DNA of 52,676 nt from Agromyces seonyuensis (lineage in GTDB: Bacteria; Actinomycetota; Actinomycetes; Actinomycetales; Microbacteriaceae), in NCBI RefSeq assembly GCF_009789225.1, contig NZ_WSTA01000019.1, positions 1 through 52,676 on the forward strand. The letters are read 5' to 3'. Below are positions 17,476 through 25,467 of the stretch, piece after piece. The notes under the pieces were generated by a model. That model ran no database searches and was not told the DNA's origin. It saw only the letters and a program-made list of their open reading frames with translations. The position numbers and the translations under genes are program-made. How positions within the stretch are numbered: position 1 is the stretch's first letter; each line of letters opens with the position of its first letter.

Positions 17476-18540
17476 TCAGCCCTCGACGCGCACGACGAGG
17501 GCGCCGGCGTCCGTCCAGAACCGCGCCGCGACGATCTCGCCGAACGCGTCGCCGTCGATCTCGAACTCCTGCGGCACGCCGTCGGCGACGCGCACCCGGG
17601 CCTCGGACCCCCGTCGGTAGACGATCTCGGTGCGGCGCGATCCGCCCGTCAGGTCGATGAACTGGCGTCCGAGGCGGCTGCGCCGCATGACGCGGTTCTG
17701 CCATGAGACCCGGAACCAGATGAAGATCCAGCCGAACCAGGAGCGCGGCTGGAGCACGACGACGTCGAGCAGTCCGTCGTCGATCGCCGCATCGGGCACG
17801 AGCTCGATGTTGCCGGGCAGGTCGCCGAGGTTCGCGATGAGGATGCTGCTGACCCGGGAGTGGTGGACGCTGCCGCCCTCGACCTTGTAGGCGGCCCGGA
17901 AGGGCGCCGACGCCGGCAGCGCGCGCAGGCCGCCCTCGACGTAGGCGAGCCAGCCGACCCGGCGCTTCAGATCGGGGTTCGTGTTGGAGATCATCGTCGC
18001 GTCGATGCCGACGCCCGCCATGACGAGGGAGCCGTGCCGCTCGCGCGAGCCGTCGGCACGCTCGACCTCGGCGACGAGCACGTCGACCTTCCGCTCGACG
18101 CCCGCGAAGGCGAGCACGACGCAATCGGCCGGGTCGTCGATGGGGAGCCGGAGGTTGCGGGCGAACAGGTTGCCAGTGCCGAGCGGCACGATGCCCATCG
18201 GGATGCCGGAACCGCGCAGCCCGTCGGCCACCGCCCGGATCGTGCCGTCGCCGCCCGCCGCGATGACGAGCTGCACGCGGGCCTCGACGGCCTCGGCGGC
18301 CATGCCGACGCCCGGGTCCTCGACGGACGTGTCGATCCAGAGGGAGGGCGCCCAGCCCTGGCGCTCCTCCGCGGCGGCGACCGCCGTGCGGAGCACGTCG
18401 ATGCCCTGCTTGGAGGGGTTCGAGATGATCGCGGCGCGCGGGGCGTCCGACTCGCTCCCGGCCGGCGCCGGGCGCTCTTCGTCGCGCGCCGCTTCCTGCG
18501 CGCTACCCGGATCAGTTCCCGCGTTCCCCGCCTCCGCCAC
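17476..18540 (-). CDS. Diacylglycerol kinase family lipid kinase (DagK/YegS-like)
   Basis: A 354-residue protein with the DAGK catalytic signature [15 protein letters not shown] and the following [12 protein letters not shown] and GDGDAFG-like C-terminal metal region ([10 protein letters not shown]). Members phosphorylate diacylglycerol or related lipids, or sphingoid-type lipids, at the inner membrane face. A hydrophilic N-terminal tail of about 50 residues precedes the domain start [14 protein letters not shown] 18540 is preceded by TACCCT with 6 nt between. A longer frame starting at 18618 would overlap the serS start and is not supported. Divergent from serS. Confidence 0.87.
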   Translation of the reverse strand: MAEAGNAGTDPGSAQEAARDEERPAPAGSESDAPRAAIISNPSKQGIDVLRTAVAAAEERQGWAPSLWIDTSVEDPGVGMAAEAVEARVQLVIAAGGDGTIRAVADGLRGSGIPMGIVPLGTGNLFARNLRLPIDDPADCVVLAFAGVERKVDVLVAEVERADGSRERHGSLVMAGVGIDATMISNTNPDLKRRVGWLAYVEGGLRALPASAPFRAAYKVEGGSVHHSRVSSILIANLGDLPGNIELVPDAAIDDGLLDVVVLQPRSWFGWIFIWFRVSWQNRVMRRSRLGRQFIDLTGGSRRTEIVYRRGSEARVRVADGVPQEFEIDGDAFGEIVAARFWTDAGALVVRVEG

Positions 18541-18546
18541 TCGCCC

Positions 18547-18595
18547 AGGGTAGCCGCCGGACCCCGACGGCGAGGATGCCTCGCGCCGGTAGACT
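18547..18595. promoter_or_regulatory. Divergent leaderless promoters for the lipid kinase gene and serS
   Basis: Minus strand TACCCT (18547-18552) is 6 nt from GTG 18540. Plus strand TAGACT (18590-18595) is 7 nt from GTG 18603. Neither start has a ribosome binding site, which fits leaderless mRNAs on both sides. Confidence 0.65.
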
Positions 18596-18602
18596 CGATC
18601 GG

Positions 18603-19883
18603 GTGATCGATCCGGCATTCCTCCGCGAGCATCCCGACGTCGTCAAGGCCTCGCAGGCCGCCCGCGGCGAGTCCACGCAACTCGTCGACGAAGCGCTCGC
18701 CGCCGATGCCGGTCGCCGACGCGCGATCTCGGAGTTCGAGACCCTCCGCGCCGAGCAGAACGTGTTCGGCAAGACCGTCGCGAAGGCGCCCAAGGAGGAG
18801 AAGGCCGCGCTCGTCGCCCAGGCGCAGGAGCTCGCCGGCAAGGTGAAGGCGGCCGACGCCGCCGCGAACGACGCCGACGCCGAGTTCAAGCGCATCGTCG
18901 GCAGTCTCGGCAACCTCGTCATCGAGGGCGTGCCCGCCGGCGGGGAGGACGACTACGTCGTGCTGCGCGAGGTCGGGCAGAAGCCGACCTTCGACTTCGA
19001 GCCCCGCGACCACCTCGAGCTCGGCGAGCTGCTCGACGCCATCGACATGCCCCGCGGCGCGAAGGTCGCCGGCGCGCGCTTCAGCTACCTCAAGGGCGTG
19101 GGCGCCCGCCTCGAGATCGCCCTCATGAACCTCGGCCTCGACCGCGCGATCGCGGCGGGCTTCACCCCGATGATCACCCCGACGCTCGTGCGCCCCGAGA
19201 TCATGGCCGGAACCGGCTTCCTCGGCAAGCACGCCGACGAGATCTACCACCTGCCGGCCGACGACCTCTACCTCGTCGGCACGAGCGAGGTCGCGCTCGC
19301 CGGGTACCACCAGGGCGAGATCCTCGACCTCGCCGACGGGCCGCTGCGCTACGCCGGCTGGTCGTCGTGCTACCGCCGCGAGGCGGGGTCCGGCGGCAAG
19401 GACACCCGCGGCATCATCCGGGTGCACCAGTTCAACAAGCTCGAGATGTTCACCTACATCGACCCGGCCGATGCCGAGGCCGAGCACGAGCGCCTCCTCT
19501 CCTACCAGGAGGGCATGCTGCAGGACCTCGGACTCGCGTACCGCGTCATCGACACCGCCGCAGGCGACCTCGGCTCCTCGGCGGCCCGCAAGTTCGACGT
19601 CGAGGCGTGGGTGCCGACGCAGGGCACGTACCGCGAACTCACGTCCACGTCGAACTGCACGACGTTCCAGGCGCGCCGTCTCGACATCCGCCACCGCACC
19701 GAGGGCGGCAAGACGCAGACGGTCGCGACGCTCAACGGCACCCTCGCGACGACCCGCTGGCTCGTCGCCATCCTCGAGACGCACCAGCAGCCCGACGGAT
19801 CGGTGATCGTGCCCGAGGTGCTGCGCCCCTATCTCGGCGGCCTCGAGGTGCTCGAGCCCGTCGCGCGCCGGGGCGGCAAGTAA
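18603..19883 (+). CDS. serS: Seryl-tRNA synthetase
   Basis: A 426-residue class II synthetase that charges tRNA-Ser. The N-terminal coiled-coil arm (about residues 30-110, rich in Glu/Ala/Lys) contacts the long variable arm of tRNA-Ser. Motif 2 is [20 protein letters not shown], the TxE serine-binding segment is GTSEVALAG, and motif 3 is [10 protein letters not shown], the usual actinobacterial form. The start is GTG 18603, 7 nt after TAGACT. Two tRNA-Ser genes lie 2.5 and 4.1 kb downstream on the same strand. Confidence 0.97.
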   Translation: MIDPAFLREHPDVVKASQAARGESTQLVDEALAADAGRRRAISEFETLRAEQNVFGKTVAKAPKEEKAALVAQAQELAGKVKAADAAANDADAEFKRIVGSLGNLVIEGVPAGGEDDYVVLREVGQKPTFDFEPRDHLELGELLDAIDMPRGAKVAGARFSYLKGVGARLEIALMNLGLDRAIAAGFTPMITPTLVRPEIMAGTGFLGKHADEIYHLPADDLYLVGTSEVALAGYHQGEILDLADGPLRYAGWSSCYRREAGSGGKDTRGIIRVHQFNKLEMFTYIDPADAEAEHERLLSYQEGMLQDLGLAYRVIDTAAGDLGSSAARKFDVEAWVPTQGTYRELTSTSNCTTFQARRLDIRHRTEGGKTQTVATLNGTLATTRWLVAILETHQQPDGSVIVPEVLRPYLGGLEVLEPVARRGGK

Positions 19884-19887
19884 CCGC

Positions 19888-20682
19888 ATGGCGGAGCGCT
19901 GGCTCGTCGCCCTCGACGTCGACGGCACCGTCCTCCACGAGGACGGGAGCCTCGACGAGGAGATCGTGCGCGCCGTCGGCGAAGCCCGCGACCGCGGTCA
20001 CGAGGTCACCCTCGCCACCGGGCGCTCCTGGGCGACGACCCAGCCGGTGCTCGAACGCCTCGGCATCGAGCCGGCCTTCGTCGTCTGCGCCAACGGCGCC
20101 CTGACGTTGGGGCTCGGCGACGACGGCGCCTACGAGCGCGTCCACGTCGAGGTGTTCGACCCGACGGCGGTGCTCGAGCGCATCCGCGGCCACCTGCCGA
20201 ACGGCAAGTTCATGGTCGAGCTGCCCGACGGCTTCCGCCTCTACACGGCGGGCATGCAGGACTGGAACCTCGACGACGCCCGCGAGGTGCCGTTCGCCGA
20301 ACTCCTCGGCGTCGACGCGACGCGCGTCGTCGTCATCTCGCCCGACCACGAGATCGAGGAGTTCCTCGGCCTCGTCGAGGGGATGGGTCTGCACCAGGTC
20401 AGCTACGCGATCGGTTGGACGGCCTGGCTCGACATCGCCCCCGACGGCGTGAGCAAGGCGACCGCCCTCGAGCGGGTGCGCGACCGGCTCGGCATCCCGA
20501 GCGAGCTGGTGCTCGTCGCGGGCGACGGCCGCAACGACCTCGAGATGCTCCACTGGGCCGGATCGACGGGCCGGGCCGTCGCGATGGGGCAGGCGCCGGC
20601 CGAGGTGCGGGCCGCGGCGACGGAGGTCGCCGGCACCGTCGGCGAGGCGGGCCTGGCGCCCGTGCTCGACACGCTGCCGTAG
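19888..20682 (+). CDS. HAD-superfamily hydrolase, Cof type
   Basis: A 264-residue cytoplasmic phosphatase with motif I LDVDGTVL, motif II TLATGRSW, the C2B cap of Cof-type enzymes, a motif III Lys (GVSKATAL) and motif IV GDGRNDLEML. The likely substrates are sugar phosphates or cofactors, not readable from the sequence. It starts 4 bases after serS and is almost certainly in the same operon, an arrangement known in other actinobacteria. Confidence 0.9.
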   Translation: MAERWLVALDVDGTVLHEDGSLDEEIVRAVGEARDRGHEVTLATGRSWATTQPVLERLGIEPAFVVCANGALTLGLGDDGAYERVHVEVFDPTAVLERIRGHLPNGKFMVELPDGFRLYTAGMQDWNLDDAREVPFAELLGVDATRVVVISPDHEIEEFLGLVEGMGLHQVSYAIGWTAWLDIAPDGVSKATALERVRDRLGIPSELVLVAGDGRNDLEMLHWAGSTGRAVAMGQAPAEVRAAATEVAGTVGEAGLAPVLDTLP

Positions 20683-20724
20683 GCCGCGGAGGCATCCGCC
20701 CCTTCCGGAGCGCCCGTCGGACGC

Positions 20725-20771
20725 TATGCTCCCGAGTATCGCGCCCTGACCAGGCGTGATTTCGGGGGAGG
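20725..20771 (+). promoter_or_regulatory. Possible promoter and ribosome binding site of LCP gene 1
   Basis: TATGCT (20725-20730) fits the TAnnnT actinobacterial -10 consensus; the -35 (TTCCGG, 20703-20708) is weak. GGGGGAGG (20764-20771) precedes the TTG start at 20776, and this strong site is what fixes the TTG start. Confidence 0.5.
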
Positions 20772-20775
20772 TCGA

Positions 20776-22200
20776 TTGGCAGAGGGGCATGCCGGCGACG
20801 TCGTCGACCGCGAGAGCGGCGAGACGGCCGGCGACGGGGGCGCGAGGCCGGAGGCGACGGAGTCCGTCGCGACCGGGACGGGCGACGCAGCGGCGTTCGA
20901 CGCGCCGGAGAACGTCGTGCGCGCGGGGGCGTTCGTGCCGCCGCGGCATGCCCGCCTGCACGCGCACGGGCCGTGGGGGACGCTCGGGAAGATCGCGGCG
21001 TCGACTGTCGCGGTCGGACTCGTCGCGATCGCGTCGACAGGGGCGTACCTCGCCGTCGATCTCGTGCAGGACGTGGTCGCCGCCCCCGGCATCGACCTCG
21101 GCACCCAGGCCCAGGTCGCGGCCGCGGTGCCGGACATCGGCGCGATGGAAGGCGGCTTCACCTTCCTGCTCCTCGGCAGCGACAAGCGCCCCGCCGACGG
21201 GGCCTTCGGTGATCCCGAACTCGAGTCCGGCGTGCTCAACGACGTCAACATGCTGCTGCACATCTCGCAGGACCACTCCCACGTCGAGGTCGTGAGCTTC
21301 CCGCGCGACATGCTCATCGACGTGCCGGGCTGCACGAACCCGGAGACCGGCTACGACGTGCCCGCGCAGTACGACGTGAAGATCAACACCGTGCTGGACT
21401 CGGGCGGGCCGGCGTGCGTCGTCGACGCGGTGTCGCAGCTCGTCGGCGTCGACATCCCGTTCGCCGGCGTCGTCGAGTTCTACGCGGTGGCCGCCCTCTC
21501 CGACGTCATCGGGGGCGTCGAGGTCTGCGTCGCCGAGCAGATCGACGACGACTACACCGGTGTGCACCTCTCCCCGGGCTACCACTCGCTCCAGGGCATG
21601 GACGCCCTCCAGTTCCTGCGCACCCGGCACGGCGTCGGCGACGGGTCCGACCTCGGGCGCATCTCGAATCAGCAGATCTTCATGTCATCCCTCGTGCGCA
21701 CGATGGAGCAGCGCGGGGTGCTCGGCGACCCGGCCCAGCTGTACGGTATCGCCAAGGCGATCCTCGGGGAGCAGTACCTCACCCTGTCGACGACACTGCA
21801 GAACCCGCTCCGGCTCGTCTCGATCGCGCGGGCGCTGCAGGCGATCGACCTCGGCAAGGTCGCCTTCATCCAGTACCCGACGGTGTACACGTCCGACTTC
21901 AGCGCGGTCGTGCCGGGCCCGTCGGCGGACGCGATCAACGCGGCGCTCCAGCAGGACGTCGCCGTGCAGCTCGACACGACCGCGCAGGACGGCACGACGT
22001 TCGGTACCTCGACCGATCCCAACCAGACCGCGACGGCGACGCCGACCGCACCGCCGCCCTCGACGGACTCGGCCGCTCCCGAGGCCGCGGTGCCCGAGAC
22101 GCAGGCACCCGTCGTCGGGGACGCCGTCGACGTGCTGCCCGACGACGTGCTCGGACAGACGGCCGCCGAGAGCCGCTGCTCGACCGCAAACGATTACTGA
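20776..22200 (+). CDS. LCP (LytR-CpsA-Psr) family cell-wall glycopolymer ligase, copy 1
   Basis: A 474-residue type II membrane protein. A hydrophilic N-terminus of about 70 residues is followed by one transmembrane helix (VAVGLVAIASTGAYLAV) and the extracellular LCP domain: FTFLLLGSDKR, EVVSFPRDMLIDVPG, KINTVL, and DALQFLRTRHGVGDGSDLGR with the conserved Arg residues that bind the lipid pyrophosphate. LCP proteins attach teichoic-acid-like or arabinogalactan-like polymers to peptidoglycan. The start is TTG 20776. A Thr/Pro/Ala-rich tail ends in LGQTAAESRCSTANDY, which is also found at the end of LCP copy 2. Confidence 0.92.
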   Translation: MAEGHAGDVVDRESGETAGDGGARPEATESVATGTGDAAAFDAPENVVRAGAFVPPRHARLHAHGPWGTLGKIAASTVAVGLVAIASTGAYLAVDLVQDVVAAPGIDLGTQAQVAAAVPDIGAMEGGFTFLLLGSDKRPADGAFGDPELESGVLNDVNMLLHISQDHSHVEVVSFPRDMLIDVPGCTNPETGYDVPAQYDVKINTVLDSGGPACVVDAVSQLVGVDIPFAGVVEFYAVAALSDVIGGVEVCVAEQIDDDYTGVHLSPGYHSLQGMDALQFLRTRHGVGDGSDLGRISNQQIFMSSLVRTMEQRGVLGDPAQLYGIAKAILGEQYLTLSTTLQNPLRLVSIARALQAIDLGKVAFIQYPTVYTSDFSAVVPGPSADAINAALQQDVAVQLDTTAQDGTTFGTSTDPNQTATATPTAPPPSTDSAAPEAAVPETQAPVVGDAVDVLPDDVLGQTAAESRCSTANDY

Positions 22201-22300
22201 GCGCTCCAGGGGGCTTCGGATCGGGGCCGACGGACCGTCATCGGCATCCTCCAGAGCCTTCCCAGCTTGCGCTGAAAACCTGTTGGAAACCGGCCTCGGG

Positions 22301-22370
22301 TAGAATCGGGGCCGGTCTTCGTCGTTCGAAGCCCTCGGCGCATGCCGAGGCGGACGACGACGAAGGGCCG
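22301..22370 (+). promoter_or_regulatory. tRNA-Ser(UGA) promoter -10 and leader cruciform
   Basis: TAGAAT at 22301-22306 is a good -10 box; no convincing -35 is seen. The leader then forms a nested stem directly before the tRNA: an outer CTTCGTCGT (22317-22325) pairs with ACGACGAAG (22357-22365) and an inner CCTCGGC-GCAT-GCCGAGG hairpin spans 22333-22350. It may guide 5' processing of the tRNA. Confidence 0.5.
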
Positions 22371-22455
22371 GGAGGGCTGTCCGAGCGGCCGATGGAGCCG
22401 GTCTTGAAAACCGGTGGGCAGCAATGCCTCGTGGGTTCGAATCCCACGCCCTCCG
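22371..22455 (+). tRNA. tRNA-Ser(UGA)
   Basis: An 85-nt class II tRNA with a long variable arm. The acceptor stem GGAGGGC pairs with GCCCTCC, the discriminator is G, and the anticodon loop CTTGAAA holds TGA at 22405-22407. The T arm is GTGGGTTCGAATCCCAC. CCA is not encoded. It lies between the two LCP genes, with only 49 bases to the start of LCP copy 2. Confidence 0.95.
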
Positions 22456-22504
22456 CACCCGGCGTCCCCGCCGGAGCCTGCGACCCGAAGCGAAAGGCAC
22501 CCGA

Positions 22505-23851
22505 GTGAGCGACCCCCGAACGGCGCGAGAGCGCCGCCAGGCCGCAGCCCGCGGCTCCGCCAGGCACGGCCGCTTGAAGCGGCATTCCGGGTGGCGGACG
22601 GCGATCCTGGCGGTCGCCTCGACCCTCGTCGTGGCACTCGTCGGCGTCGGCGCCATCGGTGCGTACGCGGCGTTCGACCTCGCAGGCTCGGCCAACCAGA
22701 CGGTCGATCTCGGCAACGAGGACGTGCTGAAGGACATCCCCGACGTCGGGGCGTTCCCCGGCGGCATCAACCTCCTCGTCATCGGCAGCGACAGCCGCGA
22801 GGGGCAGGGCGAAGCGTTCGGCGAGGGCACCGAGGACGGTGTCCTCAACGACGTGACGATGCTCCTGCACATCTCGGAGGACCACTCCCACGCCGAGGTC
22901 GTCAGCTTCCCGCGCGACATGTTCACGTCCGTGCCGGCCTGCGACGATCCCGAGGAGGAAGGCAGCACGCTGTCCCCGCTGTCCCGGGTGAAGATCAACA
23001 CCGTGCTCAGCTACGGCGGCATGGGTTGCGTCGTCGACACCGTCGAACAGATCACGGGCGTCGAGATCCCGTTCGCCGGCATCGTGCAGTTCAACGGCGT
23101 CATCGGATTGTCGGACGCCGTCGGCGGCGTCGAGGTCTGCGTGGCGGAACAGATCGACGACTCGTACACGGGCATCCACCTCACCCCGGGCAACCACACG
23201 CTCCAGGGAGTCGACGCGCTCCAGTTCCTCCGCACGCGCCACGGCGTCGGCGACGGTTCCGACCTGGGCCGCATCTCGAACCAGCAGGTCTTCCTCTCCT
23301 CCCTGGCGCGCAAGCTGCAAAGCGACGGTGTGCTCTCCAATCCCGCGACGCTCTACGGCATCGCCCAGGCCGCACTCTCGAACATGACGCTGTCGAGCAC
23401 GCTCGAGAGCCCCCTGACGATGGTGCAGATCGCGATGGCGCTGAACGACATCGACCTGTCCAAGCTGGCGTTCATCCAGTACCCGACGGGCTACGTCGAG
23501 GGCGGGGTCATCGCGAAGTCCGACGAGGCGGAGGCCGTCAACCTCGCACTCCAGAACGACACCCCGGTGACCTTCGACGCCGAGACGCAGGCGAACTCCT
23601 CCATCGCGACGGAGGCCGACCCCAACGCGGTGACGACGACCCCCGCGGCGCCCGTGCCCGATGTCGACACCGACGGCGACGGCGTCGCCGACCAGGTCGC
23701 CAACACCGACACCGACGGCGACGGCGTCAACGACGCCTACGTCGCCCCGGTGGAGGCACCCGCCCCGACCGAGGGAGCCTCGGAGCAGCTCGACGGCGTT
23801 ATCGGTCAGACCGGCGACGAGGCGCGCTGTTCGGTCTCCAACGACGGCTGA
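22505..23851 (+). CDS. LCP (LytR-CpsA-Psr) family cell-wall glycopolymer ligase, copy 2, with TSP3-like tail
   Basis: A 448-residue paralogue of the upstream LCP protein. A basic cytoplasmic tail, one transmembrane helix (about 40-60) and the LCP domain follow: INLLVIGSDSREG, AEVVSFPRDMFTSVP, VKINTVLSYGG and FLRTRHGVGDGSDLGRIS. The GTG at 22505 is chosen over an upstream ATG that would begin inside the tRNA. Near the C-terminus are two DTDGDGV units, the calcium-binding thrombospondin type 3/EF-hand-like pattern, which copy 1 lacks. The final VIGQTGDEARCSVSNDG matches the end of copy 1. The two genes clearly arose by duplication, with a tRNA-Ser between them. Confidence 0.92.
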   Translation: MSDPRTARERRQAAARGSARHGRLKRHSGWRTAILAVASTLVVALVGVGAIGAYAAFDLAGSANQTVDLGNEDVLKDIPDVGAFPGGINLLVIGSDSREGQGEAFGEGTEDGVLNDVTMLLHISEDHSHAEVVSFPRDMFTSVPACDDPEEEGSTLSPLSRVKINTVLSYGGMGCVVDTVEQITGVEIPFAGIVQFNGVIGLSDAVGGVEVCVAEQIDDSYTGIHLTPGNHTLQGVDALQFLRTRHGVGDGSDLGRISNQQVFLSSLARKLQSDGVLSNPATLYGIAQAALSNMTLSSTLESPLTMVQIAMALNDIDLSKLAFIQYPTGYVEGGVIAKSDEAEAVNLALQNDTPVTFDAETQANSSIATEADPNAVTTTPAAPVPDVDTDGDGVADQVANTDTDGDGVNDAYVAPVEAPAPTEGASEQLDGVIGQTGDEARCSVSNDG

Positions 23852-23867
23852 GCCGGGTCCGACGAAC

Positions 23868-23907
23868 CGATTCGAGGATGCCCGCACCCGCGGTCATCCT
23901 CGAATCG
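23868..23907 (+). terminator. Terminator hairpin after LCP copy 2
   Basis: A perfect 13-bp stem, CGATTCGAGGATG (23868-23880) with CATCCTCGAATCG (23895-23907), followed by TCGTTTC. It lies 17 bases after the LCP stop and separates it from the next tRNA gene. Confidence 0.75.
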
Positions 23908-23963
23908 TCGTTTCGGGCCCGCTCGGGTATGCTGACTGAGCGTGCCCGCGCAAGCCGGCACCT

Positions 23964-24052
23964 GGAGACGTCGCATAGTCCGGTCGAGTGCACCACCCTG
24001 CTAAGGTGGAGTCCCCGTAAGGGGACCGCGGGTTCAAATCCCGCCGTCTCCG
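23964..24052 (+). tRNA. tRNA-Ser(GCU)
   Basis: An 89-nt class II tRNA with a long variable arm. The acceptor stem GGAGACG pairs with CGTCTCC, the discriminator is G, and the anticodon stem CCACC/GGTGG encloses loop CTGCTAA with GCT at 24000-24002. CCA is not encoded. A TATGCT box at 23928-23933 is a likely -10. Confidence 0.95.
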
Positions 24053-24112
24053 CTCTTCTCTTCGGCCTGATCAGCGAGTTCACGCTGATCGATCTGAGAA
24101 CTCAGCACGATT

Positions 24113-24150
24113 CGGCGCTTCCGTTCCCAACGGGGCGCCGTTTGCGTTTT
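24113..24150 (+). terminator. Rho-independent terminator after tRNA-Ser(GCU)
   Basis: CGGCGC (24113-24118) pairs with GCGCCG (24135-24140), and inside them CCGTT pairs with AACGG across a CCC loop. The run TTTGCGTTTT follows (24141-24150). This is one of the clearest terminators in the window. Confidence 0.85.
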
Positions 24151-24268
24151 CCGTGGCGGTGTTCGGCTCGGAGGATGACTCGATGGTGCCTGCGTCGTGC
24201 GCGGGTTCTCGGCATGACCCGAGCCCGCGTCCGGCCCGCGAGGCGGAGGGGAGTGCCAGACTGTGCGG

Positions 24269-24733
24269 ATGTCGCGACGACGCACCGCATCCCGCCGCCC
24301 GACCCGATCGCCGGGAGCGGGTGAGGTGCTCCAGGCCGTCGCGCGATGGCTGCTCGCGGCCCTGCTGACCGCGGCCGGGCTCTCGCACCTGTTCTGGGCG
24401 CGGCGGGGGTACCGCATCGTCGTGCCCGACTGGGTGGTCGACCACGCGCCGATCGACAAGGACGGCGTCGTCGTGGCATCCGGGGCGGCCGAACTCATGC
24501 TCGGCGCCGCGGTCGTCGGGCTGCCGAAGGAGCGCCACCGCATCGGGGCGCTCATCGCGCTCTTCTTCGTCGCCGTGTTCCCGGGCAATGTGCACCAGTG
24601 GCGCACCGGCCGACCCGCCCCGATGCTGCGCTCCGACCGGGCCCGATTCATCCGCCTGTTCCTGCAGCCGGTGCTCGTCGCCTGGGCGCTCTGGAGCACC
24701 GCGCCCGCGGCGAGCGGCACCCGCCGCCGCTGA
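24269..24733 (+). CDS. DoxX-like small membrane protein
   Basis: A 154-residue protein with four predicted transmembrane segments, and the DoxX-type features LLTAAGLSHLFW near the first helix and FVAVFPGNVHQW in the third. Bacterial DoxX-like proteins are poorly characterised and sometimes linked to redox or quinone functions; no role can be read here. The ATG at 24269 is preferred over a GTG two codons upstream because CAGACT (24257-24262) lies exactly 6 nt before it, the arrangement also seen before ligD. It is convergent with the TetR gene. Confidence 0.75.
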   Translation: MSRRRTASRRPTRSPGAGEVLQAVARWLLAALLTAAGLSHLFWARRGYRIVVPDWVVDHAPIDKDGVVVASGAAELMLGAAVVGLPKERHRIGALIALFFVAVFPGNVHQWRTGRPAPMLRSDRARFIRLFLQPVLVAWALWSTAPAASGTRRR

Positions 24734-24752
24734 GCCGAGCCGGTGCGGGGGC

Positions 24753-25385
24753 TCACCAGGATGACGCCGCGCCGCGGTAGCCCTCGGATGCCGCCCCCCG
24801 CAGCACGTTCGTGACGAGCGCGTCGGCGAACGCCTCGTCCAGCGGGGCGTCGGGCACGAGGAGGCGGTTGTAGCAGGCGCCCCAGAGCTGGTCGACGAGG
24901 AGGTCGTGGTCGACGTCGGGGCGGAGCTGGCCTCGGTCGAGGGCCTTGCCGAAGTACTCGCGCGCGAGTCGGCGCCGGGGGGCCGTGTAGTGCTGCGAGA
25001 CCGCGGTCGCGAGGTCGGGGTCGGACTGCGCTGCGCCGATGAGCTCGGCGATCACGGGGCCGGCGCCCTGGTCGGTGAGGAGGCGCACGAACGCGCGGAG
25101 CTGGGTGCGGATGTCGGCGGCGACGTCGCCCGTGTCGGGGAACTCGAGCGCAGCCCGGCTCTCGTCGAAGTAGGACTCGGCCGCGAGTGCGCCGGGGGAG
25201 GGCCACCACTTGTAGATCGTCGTCTTGCTCGCCCGTGCTCGTGACGCGACCCGGTCGAAGGTCACTGCGCGCAGGCCCTCCTCGTGCAGCAGCGCCGACG
25301 TCGCGGCGAGGACCTCCGCGCGCACCTCGGCGGCCGGTCGCCGACCGCGCCGCCGCGGCTCGCGCTGCCCGTCCGTCGCATCCAT
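24753..25385 (-). CDS. TetR-family transcriptional regulator
   Basis: A 210-residue repressor. The helix-turn-helix region (VRAEVLAATSALLHEEGLRA, then VASRARASKTTIYKWW) occupies residues 20-65, followed by an all-helical ligand domain of the kind named TetR_C_11 (LTDQGAGPVIAELIGAAQ). The ATG at 25385 lies 7 nt after TAATGT, indicating a leaderless message. It is divergent from an SDR gene; the shared gap holds two copies of a 16-bp GTGGACAACTnGnTCA element, the likely operators for both genes. Confidence 0.9.
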   Translation of the reverse strand: MDATDGQREPRRRGRRPAAEVRAEVLAATSALLHEEGLRAVTFDRVASRARASKTTIYKWWPSPGALAAESYFDESRAALEFPDTGDVAADIRTQLRAFVRLLTDQGAGPVIAELIGAAQSDPDLATAVSQHYTAPRRRLAREYFGKALDRGQLRPDVDHDLLVDQLWGACYNRLLVPDAPLDEAFADALVTNVLRGAASEGYRGAASSW

Positions 25386-25398
25386 GCCTGCGACATTA

Positions 25399-25414
25399 GT
25401 GGACAACTTGGTCA
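25399..25414. promoter_or_regulatory. Putative TetR operator, copy 1
   Basis: GTGGACAACTTGGTCA, an imperfect palindrome (GAC...GTC arms). It directly abuts the tetR -10 (TAATGT on the minus strand, 25393-25398) and also supplies the -35 (TGGACA, 25400-25405) of a likely SDR promoter whose -10 is TATCCT (25423-25428) at a 17-bp spacing. Confidence 0.65.
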
Positions 25415-25431
25415 CATCTGCGTATCCTGAT

Positions 25432-25447
25432 GTGGACAACTCGTTCA
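25432..25447. promoter_or_regulatory. Putative TetR operator, copy 2
   Basis: GTGGACAACTCGTTCA, 14 of 16 bases identical to copy 1 and offset by 33 bp (about three helical turns), 20 bases before the SDR start. The direct repetition fits cooperative binding by two repressor dimers. Confidence 0.6.
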
Positions 25448-25467
25448 TTTATAGATCTGGAGTCAGG

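Noticed and set aside
22424..22504. ATG 22424 as start of LCP copy 2
   Set aside because: It is inside tRNA-Ser(UGA); GTG 22505 gives a normal LCP N-terminus.
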